Positions 1-7,993 are shown, counted from the stretch's first letter. The stretch is 64,000 nucleotides of DNA from an uncultured bacterium (GCA_902791985.1 CADAYD010000012.1:1-64000); one strand, 5' to 3'. Made by a program: numbers and translations. Notes: generated from the sequence alone by a model not told the origin.

Positions 1-60
1 AGTCTTCTAGACCGTCCATTCTACAAAATTAATAAGATGTTAAGAATATAAGATTGTAGG

Positions 61-79
61 TTGGGCATACTTGCCCAAC
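61..79. repeat. short inverted repeat
   Basis: TTGGGCA and TGCCCAA arms lie around a short loop. This G+C-containing palindrome, preceded by GTAGG, resembles in form the palindrome at 55553-55569. It may be a copy of a dispersed intergenic repeat. Confidence 0.45.
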
Positions 80-82
80 AAT

Positions 83-120
83 AAAAACGGGAATTTTGTT
101 ATTACAAAATTCCCGCTTTT
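83..120. terminator. bidirectional Rho-independent terminator
   Basis: A perfect 12-bp stem (88-99 with 104-115) and a 4-nt loop are flanked by an A-run on the left and a T-run on the right. It can therefore end transcripts on both strands, including the minus-strand acyl-CoA synthetase gene that stops at 178. Confidence 0.8.
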
Positions 121-177
121 ATTACTTTACGTCTTTCCTAACCTGCTCAAAAATGGTGCGGGTGAGGAGGAAGATGA

Positions 178-2361
178 TTATTTATTGCAAGTGCAAATTT
201 CTCCGCATTCGCAGCCTTCGCCACAATTACATTCAAAGTATTTTTTAGCATCTTCCATTTTTACTTTGATACGTCCGTCAACTGCGATACCTTCACCTGT
301 TTTTTCAGAAATTAACAGCGGGTTGATATCGAGTTCTGTGATGAAACCGAAATCTGAAACAAGTTGAGATAATCTCAAAATTGTTTCTTCAATCTGATCC
401 ATCTGAGCAGGAGTTGTACCTCTTGCGCCTTCTAATAATTTATATGCTTTTACTGATTTAATCATTTCTTTTGCATCAACATCTGTCAAAGGTGCAATTC
501 TGAAGGTTACGTCTTTCATAACTTCGATAAATACACCGCCCAAACCGAACATCATCATGTGTCCGTATTGAGGGTCTGTAGCAACGCCACAAACCATTTC
601 ACGGTTGCCTTTTACCATTTCTTGAATGATTACACCTTCAAGACCGTCTAACAAACCTTTTGCTTCAAGTTTAGAGATAAGGTCTTGGTATTCTGCTCTT
701 AATTGCTCTGCAGATTGGATATTTACTCTTACACCGCCAACATCTGTTTTGTGAGAAGTGGTTTTTGATGTCATCTTCATTACAACAGGGTAGCCAATTG
801 AATCTGCAATAGATACTGCCTGATCTTCGGTTGTTGCAAAACCTGATTTGCAAACTCTGATTCCGTACGCATCCAATACGTCAATTGATTCTCTTGTTGT
901 TAATTGTTCTCTGCCTTCTCTTAAGGAACCTGCAATAATTTCAGCAGCTTTTGCCTTATCAACGCTGTATGATGGGATTTTACCTTCCGGTCTTTCAATC
1001 CACAATCTTTGTTGATTTAATCTGTGCAAGCCTTCAGCAGCTTCTTCAGCATACATAAAGAACGGAATATTAACATCCATATCTGATAATGCTGTGAAGA
1101 ATTCAGATTTTGTCATAAATACACCGATAACAGGTTTTTGCGGATTTTTAGCCTTAATTTCCATCAATGCTTTAGCAACATCAATATCTTTCAAGCCTAA
1201 GAACGGCAAGTAAATACAAATAATCATATCAACGTTTTCATCAGCAATAACTGTTTCTAATGTTTGCTTGTAGTGCTCGATAGGTGCAGATGCTATCATA
1301 TCAATAGGGTTTTTAACAGATGCTGCAGACGGTAAGAAACTTCTTAATTTTTCTTTTGTAGCGTCTGTAATTTTAGCTATTTGCATACCGTATTCACAAA
1401 CAGCATCAGTTGCCATGATACCCGGTCCGCCGGAGTTTGTGATAATTGCAACTCTGTCACCCTTTGGAATCGGGCAGTTTGCAAAAACTTTAGCGGTTGA
1501 GAACAGGTTCTTCAATGAATATTCTCTGATAACACCTGACTGGTTTAATAAAGCGTTAGCGGCTTTATCTGCACCTGCCAAAGAACCGGTGTGAGAAGAT
1601 GCTGCAGAAGCACCTGCTGCACTACGTCCTGCTTTCAATGCTAAAATAGGTTTCTTTTTAGAAATTCTTGTTGCTAATTTTCTGAAATTAGCAGGGTTTT
1701 GGATTGATTCCATATATAACAAAATTTGCTCAACGTCAGGTTCATTTTCCCAGTATTCCAAAGCTGTTTCAGCGTTAACATCTGCTTGGTTACCTATAGA
1801 AATGAACTGAGCAAAACCTAAGTTTAGGTCTTTTAAGATGTTTAAAATACCGCCGCCTAATGCGCCTGACTGAGATACAAACCCGATGTGTCCTCTTTCA
1901 GGTAAAGATTCAGCGAAACATCCGTCCATAGAGATTTCAGGTAATGTGTTTACAACACCTAAGCAGTTAGGGCCAACGCATCTCATACCGTATTCTTGAA
2001 CTTTAGCCAAAAGTGCTTTTTCAGCTTCTGCACCTTCAGCACCTGTTTCTTTAAATCCTGCAGTTATGATACAAAGACCTTTGATACCTTTTTGATGGCA
2101 TTGGTCTATAGTGTCAAGAACGAATTTAGCGTTTACAACGATGATAGCTAAATCAATTTCTCCCGGAACTTCCAAAACGGAAGTATATGCTTGTAAACCT
2201 TCAATAATACCGCCTTTTGGGTTAATCGGATAAATTTGTCCTTTGAATTTGTATTCTTGAAGTCTTTTCATAATGTCAGAACCGATTGTGTGTTCTTTTG
2301 TAGAAGCACCGACAACCGCAATTGACTTTGGTTTCATAATTTTGTCTAAATTTGCTGTCAT
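178..2361 (-). CDS. acyl-CoA/acetate-CoA ligase (ADP-forming) with Cys-rich tail
   Basis: This 727-residue protein is a fused alpha-beta ADP-forming acyl-CoA synthetase. Such enzymes convert acetyl- or acyl-CoA, ADP and Pi to acid, CoA and ATP, giving substrate-level ATP in fermenters. A CoA-binding Rossmann domain comes first, then succinyl-CoA-ligase-like domains with the phosphohistidine loop SSHTGSLAG (His257), then an ATP-grasp domain from about residue 490 (GYPVVMKMTSKTTSHKTDVGG). The start follows a GAAAGGAT ribosome site. Oddly, the last 18 residues hold three CxC pairs (CNC, CEC, CTC) spaced by Gly-Glu-x, a metallothionein-like tail I do not know from this family. Substrate (acetate or another acid) cannot be told from sequence. 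A monocistronic unit between terminator and promoter region is likely. Confidence 0.93.
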   Translation of the reverse strand: MTANLDKIMKPKSIAVVGASTKEHTIGSDIMKRLQEYKFKGQIYPINPKGGIIEGLQAYTSVLEVPGEIDLAIIVVNAKFVLDTIDQCHQKGIKGLCIITAGFKETGAEGAEAEKALLAKVQEYGMRCVGPNCLGVVNTLPEISMDGCFAESLPERGHIGFVSQSGALGGGILNILKDLNLGFAQFISIGNQADVNAETALEYWENEPDVEQILLYMESIQNPANFRKLATRISKKKPILALKAGRSAAGASAASSHTGSLAGADKAANALLNQSGVIREYSLKNLFSTAKVFANCPIPKGDRVAIITNSGGPGIMATDAVCEYGMQIAKITDATKEKLRSFLPSAASVKNPIDMIASAPIEHYKQTLETVIADENVDMIICIYLPFLGLKDIDVAKALMEIKAKNPQKPVIGVFMTKSEFFTALSDMDVNIPFFMYAEEAAEGLHRLNQQRLWIERPEGKIPSYSVDKAKAAEIIAGSLREGREQLTTRESIDVLDAYGIRVCKSGFATTEDQAVSIADSIGYPVVMKMTSKTTSHKTDVGGVRVNIQSAEQLRAEYQDLISKLEAKGLLDGLEGVIIQEMVKGNREMVCGVATDPQYGHMMMFGLGGVFIEVMKDVTFRIAPLTDVDAKEMIKSVKAYKLLEGARGTTPAQMDQIEETILRLSQLVSDFGFITELDINPLLISEKTGEGIAVDGRIKVKMEDAKKYFECNCGEGCECGEICTCNK

Positions 2362-2446
2362 GTTCTTATCCTTTCTTGTTTTTATAATTAAATTATATAA
2401 TAAACATCAGTAAACATACACAATTTCTGTAAAATTTCTGTTTACA

Positions 2447-3346
2447 TCAGTTCATTTTTCTTTTGAGTTCGTTTTTAAAATCGGTTAGGGGGCCGGAATT
2501 TGGATTGCGAATTATTTGGTAATATTTCTGTGCATAGGTTACAGGGTATTTTGGTATCCAGCTAAACTTTTTGTATATAGAAATTGTATCGGCTCCGTGT
2601 GAAAGCATTAAATCATCAATTGTTCCCTCGTGGGCTGGGGAGATTGATGAAATGATTTTTATAACATAATCCGAAAGCGTTAATACCGAATAGCCTGAAA
2701 TAACTCCTGTTTCTTTTATGAATTTGTATAAATTTAATCCGTTGTCTTCATCGTAGATATGTTCTTTGGCATTTTCCGGTAATGTGAGCGAGCCGGAATC
2801 TGCTTGTTCTATTTCGTACCATTCACCTTTGTATAAAATTCTCATTACACTTTTTGAAGGCATGTAAATATCGTCAAATTCATTATCTAATAATACTTTT
2901 CCATCAAAACTCATTACTCCGTACTTATAGTTTTTGTATGTTAAAAACATTTTTCCAAAAAGTAAATCAATTTTTTGGTATTTATGCGGGATTATTATTT
3001 GTCCGTATTCGTTATACAGCCCGAAATTATTAGAGTTCCCAAGTTTGACGTATTTACCTAATATTCTGTCTGCGTGTCGATATTTGGGTTCTATAATTGT
3101 ATTTCCTTTTTCGTCTGTTAACCCAAACTTGTCATTATGCGCTTGAACAAGCCAACTGTGGTATCCTATTCTAATCATTTTTTTATAAATGGCATCAGTC
3201 AAAACTGAACCGTCTTGATCTTTCAATCCCCATTTATCCCCGACCTGATATAAAATTACATCGTCGTTTGTAAAAGGTTTTTGTGTTGCCATAACAGGGT
3301 TAATGCATAAATATAAAATACAAAAGATAATTAATAATTTTTTCAT
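2447..3346 (-). CDS. secreted WG-repeat protein
   Basis: The 299-residue protein starts with a signal peptide (MKKLLIIFCILYLC, likely cut after VMA). It then shows degenerate WG beta-repeats: KWGLKDQDGSVLTDAIYKKM, KFGLTDEKGNTIIEPKY, NFGLYNEYGQIIIPHKY and KYGVMSFDGKVLLDNEF. WG repeats occur in bacterial surface or periplasmic proteins, usually of unknown role. The C-terminal 120 residues lack repeats and I do not recognise them. The ATG lies exactly 6 nt after a TATAAT box with no Shine-Dalgarno, so the mRNA is probably leaderless. It is divergent from the metallopeptidase-like gene at 3374. Confidence 0.75.
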   Translation of the reverse strand: MKKLLIIFCILYLCINPVMATQKPFTNDDVILYQVGDKWGLKDQDGSVLTDAIYKKMIRIGYHSWLVQAHNDKFGLTDEKGNTIIEPKYRHADRILGKYVKLGNSNNFGLYNEYGQIIIPHKYQKIDLLFGKMFLTYKNYKYGVMSFDGKVLLDNEFDDIYMPSKSVMRILYKGEWYEIEQADSGSLTLPENAKEHIYDEDNGLNLYKFIKETGVISGYSVLTLSDYVIKIISSISPAHEGTIDDLMLSHGADTISIYKKFSWIPKYPVTYAQKYYQIIRNPNSGPLTDFKNELKRKMN

Positions 3347-3358
3347 AAGTTAATTATA
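3347..3358 (-). promoter_or_regulatory. -10 box of leaderless promoter (WG-repeat gene)
   Basis: TATAAT occupies 3353-3358 on the minus strand, with 6 nt (TAACTT) to the ATG at 3346. No convincing -35 box is seen. Confidence 0.6.
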
Positions 3359-3373
3359 GCAAAAAAAATATTT

Positions 3374-4228
3374 ATGTTTTTTTATAATTACATGTTTATA
3401 AATAAATTAGATAATAACATTAAAATTCCATATAAATATATAAAAGGTTCATTCAAGGAAAGGCAAACAAAATCATATCTTCTAATAGAAGATGTATACA
3501 AAAATTTGTCAGAAAAAATAAAAGATGACTACTCAATTTTTAATTATGATTTTCTTCAAAAAACAATCTTAAGCTTTCTTCCAAATAAGGATTTAAAAAT
3601 TATTATTGAAAATTTGTCTAAAAATAAAAAAAATGTATGTGAAGGTTTTTTTAAGACTAAATACGATAACAATTATAATATAAATGCTTTTTTGGTGCTG
3701 TTGAACGGTATATCATCATCAATAAGAGCCCGTCATCTTCCGGTGGTCCTGCATGAATTTCAGCATTTATCGGATGTAATTTATCACCCGAAATATTTAT
3801 CGAGATTACAGAGTCTAAATAAAAAAGGGTTGGATAATAAAAGATATGAAAAATTTTATGATTCATTTTATTATGCGAATGAATCTGCTCAAAATGCGCA
3901 GGAAAAAGAAGAAATTCTTAAAATTATTAAAAAAAATACCAAAAAATTTTTGAGAAAATTAAATATTTCGGACAAAATGGATTGCATTCAAGATATGAGA
4001 TATTCTCTTGAATCGGAAATAGCTGCTTACAGCATGCAAAGAAAAATTGCAAATGATTTGCGTTCCAAGGGTTTGATGGTAAGTGATTTTGATTTTTACG
4101 ATTACCCTAAGAGTGCTCTTTTTAGAGAAAAAATTGATTTATTAAAACAAATTGCAATAGAATACATCACGAAAGAACGCACAAATTTAAATGCACGTTC
4201 TTGTAAAAAACAAAATCTAAATTCTTAG
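3374..4228 (+). CDS. possible zinc metallopeptidase (HEFQH motif), function unknown
   Basis: The 284-residue protein matches no family I know. It contains VVLHEFQHLSD, with His127-Glu128 and His131 forming an HExxH zinc-peptidase motif in a predicted helix. A later segment, YSLESEIAAYSMQ, could supply a third Glu ligand as in gluzincins. There is no signal peptide or membrane segment, and the surroundings are Lys-rich. The first ATG lacks a clear Shine-Dalgarno; a second in-frame ATG follows six codons later. It overlaps the 3' end of the convergent small gene by 4 nt. HExxH can occur by chance, so enzymatic activity is an inference. Confidence 0.6.
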   Translation: MFFYNYMFINKLDNNIKIPYKYIKGSFKERQTKSYLLIEDVYKNLSEKIKDDYSIFNYDFLQKTILSFLPNKDLKIIIENLSKNKKNVCEGFFKTKYDNNYNINAFLVLLNGISSSIRARHLPVVLHEFQHLSDVIYHPKYLSRLQSLNKKGLDNKRYEKFYDSFYYANESAQNAQEKEEILKIIKKNTKKFLRKLNISDKMDCIQDMRYSLESEIAAYSMQRKIANDLRSKGLMVSDFDFYDYPKSALFREKIDLLKQIAIEYITKERTNLNARSCKKQNLNS

Positions 4229-4377
4229 TATCCAAAAAGTTTCATTCTGTTTTGTTCCATTCTTATTTCGAATGACAATTCAAAATCTTTTATACTTTCA
4301 GAAAAATCACCATTATCTTTTTTGAATAGCATAAAGCCGTATGCTAAGTTGTGGATACAAAAATAAATTTCAGGCAT
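4225..4377 (-). CDS. small protein of unknown function (50 aa)
   Basis: The reading frame can be extended upstream, but the ATG at 4377 has a strong AAAGGAG 8 nt before it, so I chose that start (MPEIYFCIHNLAYGFM...). The protein is acidic in its second half with no recognised domain. Its promoter region carries one copy of the dispersed TACTTTATATATAAG element (4415-4429), shared with other small genes of this window. Convergent with the HEFQH gene. Confidence 0.55.
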   Translation of the reverse strand: MPEIYFCIHNLAYGFMLFKKDNGDFSESIKDFELSFEIRMEQNRMKLFGY

Positions 4378-4414
4378 TGCTCTATCTCCTTTAAGCTTAA
4401 TCTTATTACTTCGA

Positions 4415-4429
4415 CTTATATATAAAGTA
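4415..4429 (-). promoter_or_regulatory. dispersed promoter-like element, copy A
   Basis: On the minus strand this reads TACTTTATATATAAG, 38 nt before the start of the 50-residue gene. It belongs to the six-copy set described in the findings. Confidence 0.45.
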
Positions 4430-4540
4430 AAATTAGTTTGCATAAATTTCATTAAATCTAAAAAATGTAATAATTTGTAATATATGTAAACTTGCGTAAA
4501 TGTAATATTTGGGATAAAATTTTGTAAAAAGGAGAGGGTA

Positions 4541-5161
4541 ATGGATCAAGAAACTTATATGAAAATAATGGGTTATGTCCCGACTGTTATAGAAGCATCT
4601 TCCAGGGGAGAACGCTCTTTTGATATTTTTTCAAGATTATTAAGAGAAAGAATAATATTTTTAGGAACTGAAATCGATGATGAAGTCGCAAATTCTGTTG
4701 TCGCGCAGTTATTATTATTGGATAGCGAAAATCCGGATAAGGATATAATGTTGTACATAAATAGTCCCGGTGGAGTTATAACTGCAGGTATGGCGATTTA
4801 TGATACTATGAATTTGATTAAAGCAGATGTATGTACGATTTGTCTTGGCGAAGCCGCATCAATGGGCGCATTTTTATTGTGCTCCGGTGCTAAAGGTAAA
4901 AGAATGTCCCTGCCAAGTTCAAGAATAATGATTCACCAACCGCTTGGAGGTGCTAAAGGTCAAGCAACCGATATTGAACTTGAAGCAAAAGAAATTATGC
5001 GTATGAAAGATATGCTTATTGATATTATTTCAAAAAATTCAGGTCAAGATCCTAAAAAGGTTCGTGAAGATTGTGAACGTGACCACTATTTATCTGCATA
5101 TGAAGCAAAAGAATATGGCTTAATTGATAAAGTTGTAGAAAAAGTTCCATCAAATAACTAA
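4541..5161 (+). CDS. clpP: ATP-dependent Clp protease proteolytic subunit
   Basis: The 206-residue protein is a full-length ClpP serine peptidase. It forms the degradation chamber that works with ClpX or ClpC ATPases in the cytoplasm. The catalytic triad is visible as Ser107 (GEAASMGAF), His132 (MIHQPLGG) and Asp181 (ERDHYLSA). The glycine-rich oxyanion segment INSPGGV is also present. The start follows AAAGGAGAGGG. The gene is monocistronic, closed by the hairpin at 5249-5280; no clpX is adjacent. Stand-alone Clp accessory domains are encoded at 36446 and 40117. Confidence 0.97.
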   Translation: MDQETYMKIMGYVPTVIEASSRGERSFDIFSRLLRERIIFLGTEIDDEVANSVVAQLLLLDSENPDKDIMLYINSPGGVITAGMAIYDTMNLIKADVCTICLGEAASMGAFLLCSGAKGKRMSLPSSRIMIHQPLGGAKGQATDIELEAKEIMRMKDMLIDIISKNSGQDPKKVREDCERDHYLSAYEAKEYGLIDKVVEKVPSNN

Positions 5162-5248
5162 TTAGTTTTTATTGTAAAAGCCTGTGTTATTCCTTATTCA
5201 TGCTTGGCTATTATAATACATTACTTAACAAAACTTAATAAAAGGTTA

Positions 5249-5282
5249 AAAACATGCAATTACTTGACGTTGCATGTTTTTA
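5249..5282 (+). terminator. terminator of clpP
   Basis: An 11-bp stem (AAAACATGCAA with its complement ending 5280) runs into a T-rich tract. The tract overlaps promoter-like element copy F. Confidence 0.65.
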
Positions 5283-5300
5283 TATATATGTAGGTTAAAA
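5277..5300 (+). promoter_or_regulatory. dispersed promoter-like element, copy F
   Basis: TTTATATATATGTAGGTTAA precedes the 176-residue gene. Its leader (TAGGTTAG repeats, then AGGTTAGTTATGGG) resembles the leader of the gene starting at 33092, which also follows a copy of the element. Confidence 0.45.
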
Positions 5301-5339
5301 AAATAGGTTAGTTTAAAAAATTGTAAAGGTAGGTTAGTT

Positions 5340-5870
5340 ATGGGATTTCTAATGTTTACCGCAAGAGTTCATGACTTGTGCAGGCAGAAATCTGACATTC
5401 AGTACAAGTTATTGAAAATTTCGCGAAAATTACGAGATTTGCAGCAGTACGCCTCAATGGTTGGAAACGGCAATATCTCTGTCGGGGATTTATTAAGTTC
5501 TCCGGGCTCAATGATGGGCAGATCAATGGCATATATTACATATGCTCACAATACGGCACTGCAATATATGCAGATGAATGCTCAGCCGATGATGATGATG
5601 TATCAACAACAAATGGGCGGGTCAATGCAAAATCCGCAACAGATGCAGATGATGCAAAATTATATTATGCGTACATTGTATATTCAAGGCAGAGAACAAG
5701 CAGCACAAGAAGAACAAAAGAATTTGAAAGTTGAAGAAGGCAAACTTGCTCAAGAGCAAGACACATTAAAGACACTTCTTGATGAAATCACTGCAGAGCT
5801 GCAAGAAGCAAAAAAAGCAAGGGACGAAGACATAAAACTAATGGCTCCTAAATATACGGCAAATGCATAA
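5340..5870 (+). CDS. Met/Gln-rich coiled-coil protein, unknown function
   Basis: The 176-residue protein is not a family I recognise. Residues 1-40 look helical (SDIQYKLLKISRKLRDLQQY). The middle (about 55-115) is very rich in Met and Gln (QPMMMMYQQQMGG, QNPQQMQMMQ). The last 55 residues form a charged coiled coil (EEQKNLKVEEGKLAQEQ). There is no signal peptide or membrane helix. The start ATG is preceded by AAAGGTAGG. The upstream leader contains three TAGGTTA-type repeats and a copy of the TATATATATG element, suggesting shared control with the 239-residue gene at 33092. The fliE-flhA cluster in this window makes an export substrate or structural role conceivable, but nothing here proves it. 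Confidence 0.7.
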   Translation: MGFLMFTARVHDLCRQKSDIQYKLLKISRKLRDLQQYASMVGNGNISVGDLLSSPGSMMGRSMAYITYAHNTALQYMQMNAQPMMMMYQQQMGGSMQNPQQMQMMQNYIMRTLYIQGREQAAQEEQKNLKVEEGKLAQEQDTLKTLLDEITAELQEAKKARDEDIKLMAPKYTANA

Positions 5871-5915
5871 ATAAAAGATTGATTTAACTTACCCTATATA
5901 ATTAACTAACCCAAG

Positions 5916-5957
5916 AAGATGGGGACTTGAATAATATTCAGGTCCTCATCTTTCTTT
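5916..5957 (+). terminator. terminator after the Met/Gln-rich gene
   Basis: A long stem of 17 bp (5916-5932 with 5937-5953) is followed by a pyrimidine-rich TCTTTCAATTTT tail. Confidence 0.6.
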
Positions 5958-6021
5958 CAATTTTCTTTCTAAATATTAATTTTTGTAACAACATTTATAA
6001 AAAGAGTAAATTATCAAAACG

Positions 6022-6041
6022 AAAAATACTTTATATGTATA
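6022..6041 (+). promoter_or_regulatory. dispersed promoter-like element, copy E
   Basis: AAAAATACTTTATATGTATA is oriented rightward, about 95 nt before the terminator at 6134-6160. No open reading frame lies between, so it may drive a small RNA. Confidence 0.45.
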
Positions 6042-6047
6042 TACAGA

Positions 6048-6162
6048 GTATATAATTTTTAAATTATATAACTACTACCTTCTACTTTCTACCTACTAAC
6101 CTTTTACACGAGGAATTGTAACAGATTCCAAGGAAGCTTCTTTTTTAAGAGGCTTTTTTTTT
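6048..6162 (+). ncRNA. candidate small RNA
   Basis: A transcript starting just after element copy E would run through a C/T-rich stretch (CTACTACCTTCTACTTTCTA) to a 9-bp terminator stem with a T9 tail. No ribosome site plus open frame is present. The boundaries are inferred, and no known RNA family is recognised. Confidence 0.3.
6134..6162 (+). terminator. Rho-independent terminator upstream of coaD
   Basis: AAGCTTCTT pairs with AAGAGGCTT (one G-U pair), followed by a run of T's. It isolates coaD from upstream transcription. Confidence 0.65.
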
Positions 6163-6193
6163 ATGTTATAATTTTCGTAAAAGGAGTGTATTT

Positions 6194-6664
6194 ATGAAAA
6201 TCGCTATATATCCCGGTAGTTTTGATCCTATAACTTATGGTCATTTGGATATTTTGAAAAATGCTTCTGAAATTTTTGACAAAGTTATAATTGCAGTTGC
6301 TAATAATGGTTCAAAAACAGGCTTTTTAACGGTTGATGAACGTGTAGAACTTATCAGACAAAGTATAAAAGGTATTGATAATGTTGAGGTTGATTCTTTT
6401 GAAGGGTTAACGGTTGAGTATGCAAAAAAACATGGCGCAAATATATTGATACGTGGTTTGCGAGCTGTATCTGATTTTGAGTTTGAGATGCAATTATCTC
6501 AAACAAACAGTGCACTCTGCGATGAAATAAAAACAGTATTTTTAACTACAAAGCCGAAATACAATTTCATTTCATCTTCAACGATAAAAGAAATTTACAA
6601 AAATAATGGTGATATATCAAAGTTTGTACCTAAAGCCGTTGATGATTATTTGAAAAGTAAATAA
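6194..6664 (+). CDS. coaD: phosphopantetheine adenylyltransferase
   Basis: The 156-residue protein catalyses ATP plus 4'-phosphopantetheine to dephospho-CoA, the fourth step of CoA synthesis. It has the nucleotidyltransferase motif YPGSFDPITYGHLDI near the N-terminus, the RGLR loop and the ISSSTIKE signature close to the C-terminus, and the normal family length. The start follows AAAAGGAG. The next gene encodes a coiled-coil protein, an arrangement also typical of clostridial genomes, where a similar coiled-coil protein follows coaD. Confidence 0.97.
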   Translation: MKIAIYPGSFDPITYGHLDILKNASEIFDKVIIAVANNGSKTGFLTVDERVELIRQSIKGIDNVEVDSFEGLTVEYAKKHGANILIRGLRAVSDFEFEMQLSQTNSALCDEIKTVFLTTKPKYNFISSSTIKEIYKNNGDISKFVPKAVDDYLKSK

Positions 6665-6711
6665 TCAGTGAAAACCATGTTAAAATATGTAATTTCAGTG
6701 TATAAAATTAT

Positions 6712-6740
6712 TTGACAATTGATTTTCGCTTATGTAATAT
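6712..6740 (+). promoter_or_regulatory. promoter of the coiled-coil gene at 6780
   Basis: A consensus TTGACA (6712-6717), a 17-bp spacer and TAATAT (6735-6740) predict a start near 6747. The leader contains the GGGATAAGGGG ribosome site. Confidence 0.7.
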
Positions 6741-6779
6741 ATTATTGTATATAAATGAAAGGGATAAGGGGATATTGGC

Positions 6780-7376
6780 ATGCCTCAGAATGAAGTGTAT
6801 GATTTATTAAAATTACTTGAAATGACTTTAGATGATGGATTTTCGATTTCAAAGTATGCGATTGTAAATAAAAGAGAAATAGAAACTTTAATTGATAGAA
6901 TATATGCTGCACTCCCACCCGAAGTGCAGGAAGCGCGTGTTTTCATGAAAAGAAAAGAAGAATTATTAAATGAAGCTCAGCAGCAAGCTGCAAAGGTTGT
7001 ACAAGACGCGCAAAACGAAGCAAACAGATTGATTAGCGAATCTGAAATCAGAAAAGCGATTGAACGTGATGGTATCAGGCTCAAAAATGAGGTGGTTGCT
7101 GATTGCGAAAATATTAAACATATATCGATGCAGGATGCAGAACAGTTAAGACTTCAGGCTACAGAAGAATCCATGAAGATTAGAGAAGGTGCTGAATTGT
7201 ATGCAAGGCAGGTTCTAACCAGTCTTGAAGATAACTTGACTCAGCTTCAACAGGTTGTTAAAAATGGTCAAATTTACATGGAACAAATTAAAAATGACAG
7301 TGCGAGATATACTCAGCAACCGGTGAATAGCGGAAACCGAGGTTGGGCAAATAATAAGGATGCTAAAAAATTATAA
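6780..7376 (+). CDS. DivIVA/ATP-synthase-b-like coiled-coil protein
   Basis: The 198-residue protein opens with a short helical domain (VYDLLKLLEMTLDDGF...REIETLIDRIYAALPPEVQEAR). About 120 residues of Ala/Glu/Gln-rich coiled coil follow (AQQQAAKVVQDAQNEANRLI), then a disordered tail. From memory, the N-terminal pattern matches the protein often annotated only as ATPase that follows coaD in clostridia. Its role is unknown. There are no membrane segments. It has its own consensus promoter and ends at a strong terminator. Confidence 0.7.
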   Translation: MPQNEVYDLLKLLEMTLDDGFSISKYAIVNKREIETLIDRIYAALPPEVQEARVFMKRKEELLNEAQQQAAKVVQDAQNEANRLISESEIRKAIERDGIRLKNEVVADCENIKHISMQDAEQLRLQATEESMKIREGAELYARQVLTSLEDNLTQLQQVVKNGQIYMEQIKNDSARYTQQPVNSGNRGWANNKDAKKL

Positions 7377-7393
7377 TTTATAGCAATAAAAAT

Positions 7394-7431
7394 AAACAGT
7401 CCCGAAACTTATGTTTCGGGACTGTTTATTT
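7394..7431 (+). terminator. strong Rho-independent terminator
   Basis: A perfect 15-bp stem (7394-7408 with 7413-7427) and a 4-nt loop are followed by ATTTTTATT. Confidence 0.85.
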
Positions 7432-7618
7432 TTATTGTATGATTTTTGGTAAAAATATCAATTCCTTATATCCATTTCTTTTTCTTCTTTGGGTTTATTA
7501 GTATATTTGCTGCAATTTTCCCAAAATTTTAACGAACTTTGAAAAAGTTTTTCAAAGAAATTTTGAGTTAATACAATACCTTTTTTGTCAATTTTATTAT
7601 AATTTGTTTACAAATTGT

Positions 7619-7646
7619 TTGATTTTTTTCATGTTTGGTATATTAT
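7619..7646 (+). promoter_or_regulatory. promoter of the rpmG-secE-nusG-rplKA region
   Basis: TTGATT (7619-7624), 16 bp and TATTAT (7641-7646) predict a start near 7653. That is about 13 nt before the terminator-like hairpin at 7666. Confidence 0.5.
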
Positions 7647-7665
7647 GACACTATAAGCCGAATTA

Positions 7666-7697
7666 AAAGAGAATGTGAGGGAACCACATTCTTTTTT
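7666..7697 (+). promoter_or_regulatory. possible attenuator in the rpmG leader
   Basis: AGAATGTG (7670-7677) pairs with CACATTCT (7685-7692). The stem can extend through A-T pairs and is followed by T's. It looks like an intrinsic terminator placed between the promoter and rpmG. Attenuation is inferred; it might instead end an upstream transcript. Confidence 0.4.
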
Positions 7698-7738
7698 AAA
7701 GGTCAAAAAAAATAAGTAATAAAAAAGGAAATAAAACA

Positions 7739-7906
7739 ATGGGTATCAAAGGAAAATTAGACAAAATGGTAGTTCTTGCATGTGAAGAATGCAAAGAAAG
7801 AAACTACACAACAACCAAAAACAAAAAGACATTAAAAGAAAGAATGGAACTCAACAAATATTGTCCAAAGTGCAAAAAGCACACTGCACATAAGGAAACG
7901 AAATAG
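7739..7906 (+). CDS. rpmG: 50S ribosomal protein L33
   Basis: This 55-residue protein has the zinc-ribbon form of L33: Cys15 and Cys18 ([10 protein letters not shown]) with Cys42 and Cys45 (YCPKCKKH). The length and sequence are typical. The start follows AAAAAGGAAATAAAACA. The order rpmG, tRNA-Trp, secE, nusG, rplK, rplA is a widely conserved translation/transcription cluster. Confidence 0.95.
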   Translation: MGIKGKLDKMVVLACEECKERNYTTTKNKKTLKERMELNKYCPKCKKHTAHKETK

Positions 7907-7993
7907 GAAAGATATTAAGACACTAAGGCACTAAGATAATAAGAGTTAAATTCTTACTGCCTTAGTATCTAAAGTCTTAGTATTTTGAAATTT

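Larger units (their letters stand above)
5871..6193. other. intergenic region with two hairpins and a possible small RNA
   Basis: No gene is seen. A 17-bp hairpin with two G-U-type pairs at 5916-5953 ends the upstream gene. A promoter-like element (6022-6041) is followed by a terminator at 6134-6160, which leaves room for a transcript of about 110 nt. A TATAAT before the coaD ribosome site (AAAAGGAG) lies near 6170. Confidence 0.5.
7432..7738. other. intergenic region before rpmG
   Basis: It contains a 21-bp palindrome (7537-7557, CTTTGAAAAA arms) and, on the minus strand, an open stretch of about 50 codons ending at 7458 without a start codon. That stretch would continue an ATG frame starting near 7632 only after a frameshift, so it may be a decayed small gene. 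The right part holds the rpmG promoter and a terminator-like hairpin. Confidence 0.4.
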
